64,000 bases of DNA, from contig JAOBSW010000955.1 in NCBI GenBank assembly GCA_026214975.1, forward strand, positions 310,001-374,000. The letters are read 5' to 3'. How positions within the stretch are numbered: the stretch's first letter is position 1; each line of letters begins with the position of its first letter. The stretch comes from Gentiana macrophylla (Eukaryota > Streptophyta > Magnoliopsida > Gentianales > Gentianaceae). Positions 59,700-64,000 of the stretch are shown one piece after another. A program made the translations under genes and the position numbers. A model generated the notes under the pieces. The model was not told the DNA's origin and ran no database searches. It saw only the letters and a list, made by a program, of their open reading frames with translations.

Positions 59700-62600
59700 A
59701 TAATTATATTTTACTTAATTCTGCTTTGTACCTCTTGAACTTAGTGGTCTGGACCTCCTCCATATCTTTCCAATCAATTTTTACAAACTTCCCCTTCCAA
59801 TATGCCATAGCAGTCTACTCAGAGACTCCATGAAATATTCGCTTGCCAAAGAGTCTGTGAAAATCATTCATAGTCTCATTTGCCCTAGGTTCTCTAGAGT
59901 ATTTCTCAAGTCAATCCCTAACTTCAGCAATGTGTGAGTCAGCAAACTTGTGATTCTTGAACAGACCCCATTGTTCTTGTCGGTTCATTCTCCATATAGG
60001 GTTGAAGAATTTTACCATGTTGTTGAAATCTTCTTGTTGTTCACTGGGTAAATCTTCTGGTCCTTTTGTAGAGAGGGGTATGGTTGTACTTGGTCTACTG
60101 GTTGTGTTGGATCCAGCATTTTACTTAAGAGATGAATGTTGTCTCTTAACATCATTGTAAATTTGGCCATATCAGTACTCATCCTGATTGCTTAGCCAGT
60201 CTGCCCATGCTTCATCTTGTGTTTGATTTTGATACAGACCGTCTTGGACTCTGAAGAACTCTCTTACATTCTCTAGTACTTATGCATCGTATTCTTCCCT
60301 GTTTCTGTGAGAAGTAAATGTTCTTTTCTCACCAGCATATCTGGTGCTGCTGCTACCTCTGCTGGTGTTGAATCTGTGTTGGCTTGCTGATCCTTTTTGG
60401 TGACTGGATCCATGTCTTTGCTATCTTCCTGATCTATCTCTATCATCATCTCTTTTATGGAAATGATGAGGGTCCCAATGCAGGTTTCATTTAGTGTTTT
60501 TTCATTCTCCTCTATGGCCTTTCTCAGTTGTTCTTCAGCTTGATATCGAATTCTGATTTCTCTGTCCCTTGCTCTTAGTTGCTCCTCAGTAAAATTTTGA
60601 GGTCTAACTGTTGATCCTTCTCTAGGCTTATCACTTCTTTCCCCCTTTTTGGCAGCATCATCCATTTGCTGTAGTAAGATGCTGTTTGTAGCTTCAACTG
60701 TACCAATCAGAGTTTCCAGTAAGATGCTGTTTGTAGTTTCCACTGTACCAATGGATGTGAACCTTGTGTCATGATCAGTTAGCTTCTTGGTTACACTTCG
60801 AAATATGGTGGCAAAAGCAAGTGCCATGGACTCATTTTCTTGAGAAATATGATGTCTAAGTCTTGTAAGATTGTTGGTGATATTGAAGTTTAAATGTTTC
60901 ATCAAGTCACCTTGTCTTTGCACAACAATATCTTGTGCATCAATACTCAGCAACAACCTGAAATCTTTTCTCTATGGAGTGGCTTTCATCTTTAAATGCT
61001 AGAGTCATAGATCTGAGATACATTTCTTGTTGTTCCAGTTCCTCAGCCAACAAGTTTGCTTCCTTTTAAAGGCCTCATTGGATACGCCAGTTGTCAGTTG
61101 AGAAAATTTGTGGCGAATATCAACTGATTTTAGGTCAGTTTGTTGTCCTTTGTCCGGGAGGTGTGCAGTTGGAGATACCTCAACTGATTCTTGGTGCTGT
61201 GCTGTCGGTTGAGTAACATCTACACCACCTTCTACTTCTTCAAGTACTTGGGTAGATGTTATCTCTGGAGCAACGTGCTCCCTTGTTCCCCCTTGCTTAG
61301 TGCTGGTAATTGTCGTGACTGGAGTTCCAGCAATGGAGCTAGTGTCTAACACTATTGTTTGTTCAGCTGCAGTGTCAACTGAAAGTTGTGGGGCATGGGA
61401 AGGCTGTGGGGCCGGCTCAGTGGTATTGTCGGCTTCCATAGTCTGTGGATCATTTTGTGATGGTGATGGAGTTGCCTTGGTTTGTGGGGTTGTTTATACT
61501 GGCTTTAGGAATGAACTTAAAAGAGTGCTGTCATCAATTGCATCAGCCGTGTGTTCAAATTCCTTGTCTTGTCCATCATCACCATGGGGATCATGACCAC
61601 TATCATCATTATGATCATCACCATCATCATTGTCAAGGTCATCTCCATCATCCTCTGAGTCACCACTATCTTTGTCAGAAATCTGAGGCAGTTTTGATTT
61701 TGCCGCATCAACCATGTCCCAGAGTGGGGATTCATCAAGTACACCAACCAGGGTTGTGATCCCCATAAAATCAAAGAATCAAGCTTCTTCAGCAAGCATG
61801 TGGTATGAATCTTGAAGTTGAATTCTGGAATCATCTTCTTTCCATTCAAGATAGGTAGAAATTCTATCATCAATATCAATTGCAGATATCTGAGCTGGCT
61901 CTTCTGGAGTCTCTTCATCATCTCCAATTTCTCCTTCATATTCCTCATTTTCAAGTTGGTCATCCTTACTACTATATTCTTCCTCTTGTTGTTCTGCCTC
62001 TTCTTCTAATTCCTCTTCTTCTTCTTCATCTATTAACTTTCCAAACTCCTCTTTGTCCAGATTTCTTTGAACTTTTTGTTTCATTCATTGGCCAGATGTG
62101 TTTCTGCTAGATTGTTTTCTCTTCCCTCCTACTTCTTTCTTTGTCTGTTTGACATAGGTAAACATGACTTTGGATTCATGCAATTTATGGAGTTTGATTA
62201 CCGGTACTTTTAGACATTGCATGAGATAGTGGAGTTGAATTCTATAGGATTTCATGATCCAGAAGATCCCTTTTTATTATTCCCTTCGGCAAGTCCCTTT
62301 TTCTCAGCATTTACCTCACCTTGGATATGTTCTTTGAGTCTTTGGAAGAAGTAATTTGCCCAATTAAATTCTAGACTGTTATAGATGATTCCCATAAGAC
62401 GCATTCGAACCTCTGTCATGGCATTGTTTGCCCCTAGCTTGCCTTCAATTGTTTTACCGATTAGAGCACTGAATTCATTGAAGGGTTTCTTCAAAGCAGA
62501 TCTGAGACAGTTAAGTTTCTTAGAACCTGGGTTTTCCGTTTTGGCGATTGTTACCCAGAGGTCATCCATGTTTTGTGGTACCAAGGCTTCTTTCGTTTGA

Positions 62601-62955
62601 CCTTTATTCAAGAGTTTGAGGTGTTTGCGAAATATCCTTGTTGTAATGACCACTTCTCTACCGTTGACAGATGCAACGATCTTGTCTCACCCATTTTGTC
62701 ACCTTCTTCAGCAAGGAGTCCAGAAATGAACTTAGCAGATTTCCAGAAGCAGATAAGTTTTTCATAACAAACATCTTTGATAGGAGGATTGAGGAATGTC
62801 AGTAATCCCAGATTTTTGCATCTATCTGCCAATCTTTTTGCTTCTTCGTCATTTCCACATAGCTTTAAGTAGTGTTCTTCTTGAAAGAATGATTCTGTGG
62901 CAATCGATTTCTCACATTGTTTTCCAGTTTGAGAGTTTGAAGAGGATGAAGCCAT
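59700..62955 (-). pseudogene. Accessory ORF downstream of pol, second Sirevirus
   Basis: The ATG at 62955 (MASSSSNSQTGKQCEKS) starts the reading 62608-62955 (CFWKSAKFISGLLAEEGDKM). It continues in shifted frames at 62252-62653 (MRLMGIIYNSLEFNWANYFF, RLKEHIQGEVNAEKKG), 61779-62084 (Glu-rich), 61494-61766 (Asp/Gly-rich) and 61005-61439 (Thr/Ser/Pro-rich). A helical segment at 60273-60956 carries a 15-residue duplication (GTVETTNSILLE twice) and FTEEQLRARDREIRIRYQAE. It ends near 59700, more decayed than its duplicate at 26680-26994. The order of folded N-terminal domain, acidic middle, coiled-coil-like region and charged tail parallels the ORF of the first Sirevirus. About 1,080 codons. Function unknown; no envelope features are visible. 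Confidence 0.75.
60673..60762 (-). repeat. 45 bp in-frame tandem duplication in the accessory ORF
   Basis: 60673-60717 and 60718-60762 are two copies of a 45 bp unit starting AGTAAGATGCTG, which adds 15 residues without shifting the frame. Confidence 0.85.
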
Positions 62956-63061
62956 TGTTTGAATGAATTTGAGATTTTGTGAAAAAACTTTTATTTTGTA
63001 GAGACAATAGGGTTTAAGATTTGCAAGAGGGCGTAAATATTTCTGAAAAACCTCTAAGTGT

Positions 63062-63326
63062 GGTTTAAATAGGATGATTTTTTGGTAGTGTGAACGTGGT
63101 TGAATATGGAAGGATTTTGTGACGTAATGGCATGATTTTATGTATATAAATCACGGTATTTGTGTGTAGTGGGGGAGTGGATTGAGGTAAGTAATGATAA
63201 ATCCTGGGAAACGAGGCGTTTGTAATTCAAAAAAGATAATATAGTTACCTCCATAATTATGAATTGATCTTCACGTGTGTAATCTTCCACATTATAATCC
63301 TCCATAACTTCTTGATTTTCCACGTG
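63062..63326 (-). promoter_or_regulatory. Promoter-like block upstream of the second Sirevirus accessory ORF
   Basis: On the minus strand: CACGTG at 63321-63326 and 63272-63277, then CTATTTAAACC at 63062-63072, about 107-117 bp before the ATG at 62955. A C/T- and A-rich leader follows. The arrangement parallels 7760-7961 in the first Sirevirus. Function is inferred. Confidence 0.45.
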
Positions 63327-63609
63327 TATAAAGCTGATTTAGTTCACACATGAGTTTGCTATTTACTCCAATGTATATTTTGGTGGAGTGACTTGGCAGG
63401 TCACTAGGCCGGTGAAGTGACTTCTTTACTGGGTTGCTGTATACAACTGTTCCTAAGAATCAGTGCAGATAACTTCAATGAGTAGAAGTGCCTTACCTGC
63501 CAAATGAGCTCACCCGTAATGGCCAAGGTTCAGTCAGCTGGTGAAGTCACTTAGCTGATTACTCTAGTTAGCTCCTTAATATTTAGTCAATTTCTATCAT
63601 TCCCAACTC

Positions 63610-64000
63610 AGTTCTCAAATTTTAAATCTTTCATGACTGAGTGGTTTTGTGAAAATGGCTGCCAATTGATCTTTAGTTGGTATGTATCTTAGAATTATAT
63701 CTCTTTTTTTCAACAAGATCTCTAATGAAGTGATGTCTCACATCAATGCGTTTTCTTCTTGAGTGTGGTACTTGATTTTCTATGATAGATATTGCACTTA
63801 TGTCATCACACATGATTAGAATTGTCTTCCCCTCCATTCCATAGTCCCTTAGATATTGTATCGATCCATAGCACTTGTGCACAAAGAATCGCTGTTTCTA
63901 TATATTCTCGTCTTGTTGTTGATGTGGATATAGAATTTTGCTTTTTGCAGAAGCATGATACTAGTCTGCTTCCTAGCATTTGACAAGTTCCAGAAGTGCT
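63610..64000 (-). pseudogene. Sirevirus RNase H C-terminal part, frameshifted, truncated by window end
   Basis: From the window edge the minus strand reads SRLVSCFCKKQNSISTSTT, a degraded catalytic stretch, CAQVLW, then YLRDYGMEGKTILIMCDDIS with VPHSRRKRIDVRHHFIRD (63673-63882). It ends DQLAAIFTKPL near 63620. Each block aligns in order with 6880-7270 of the first Sirevirus. Confidence 0.88.

Larger units (their letters stand above)
58191..64000 (-). mobile_element. Sirevirus (second family), minus strand, 3' part, running off the window
   Basis: 3' LTR 58191-59549, polypurine tract and UTR 59550-59700, long accessory ORF 59700-62955, a promoter-like gap 62956-63610, and RNase H from about 63610 to the window end. 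RNase H wording (STSGTCQ, KKQNSISTSTT) is Sirevirus-type. It is inserted in the LINE at 58190 and duplicated in part at 25190-27202. Confidence 0.9.

Noticed and set aside
61560..61660. CAT/TCA-rich repeat, considered as a minisatellite
   Set aside because: It is the coding sequence for the Asp-rich part of the accessory ORF on the minus strand.

Overview
The window is plant nuclear DNA, almost certainly from a eudicot with a large, AT-rich, repeat-dense genome. It shows Ty1/copia Sirevirus-type and Ty3/gypsy Athila-type retrotransposons, an L1-type LINE, a Stowaway MITE, a CACTA terminus, GT-AG introns and a plastid omega-3 desaturase exon relic. No bacterial, organellar, tRNA or rRNA genes were seen. 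|| Layout. (1) 1-25190: a 25 kb Sirevirus (34-25043, TSD GGAAG) inserted in a LINE. A complete-length Athila-type gypsy element (9399-20746, minus strand, TSD GAAGA) is nested inside the Sirevirus accessory ORF. (2) 25190-27202: LTR and 3' internal part of a second Sirevirus, minus strand. The same LINE/LTR junction recurs at 58.0-60.2 kb, so the two loci are segmental duplicates. (3) 27203-36660: decayed repeats. These include a Sirevirus-like LTR (28588-30356), a plastidial omega-3 desaturase first-exon pseudogene (31793-32297, minus), a CACTA end (to 33219) and a copia RT/RNase H fragment (34917-35870). (4) 36688-39425: the best host-gene candidate, a two-exon minus-strand gene for a small secreted cysteine-rich peptide. 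Its intron holds a 2.2 kb internally deleted copia element (37048-39266, TSD ATCAT). (5) 39838-47450: a non-autonomous Sirevirus-like element, minus strand. One solo Athila-type LTR sits in its internal region (41865-43313, TSD GTTTC) and another in its 5' LTR (44275-45833). (6) 47451-50191: AT-rich DNA with a Stowaway MITE and exon-like segments. (7) 50192-54869: a full-length 4.7 kb copia element (TSD CGCTT) with several stops. (8) 54875-58190: TCGAG-rich repeat, microsatellite, and the 3' half of the L1-type LINE (minus). (9) 58191-64000: 3' LTR, long accessory ORF and RNase H end of a minus-strand Sirevirus that runs out of the window. || The autonomous elements carry the usual gag, protease, integrase, RT and RNase H parts (integrase before RT in copia, after RT in gypsy). 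All are broken. Much of the breakage in the two largest elements sits at CAG/CTG sites and looks more like a consensus or base-calling problem at CHG-methylated cytosines than true decay, so ages read from LTR divergence and calls of 'dead' should be treated with care. || Points most worth a second look: the secreted cysteine-rich peptide gene with a transposon in its intron; the promoter-like block (G-box plus TATA) in front of the Sirevirus accessory ORF, at matching distances in two element families; and the CHG-linked error pattern.
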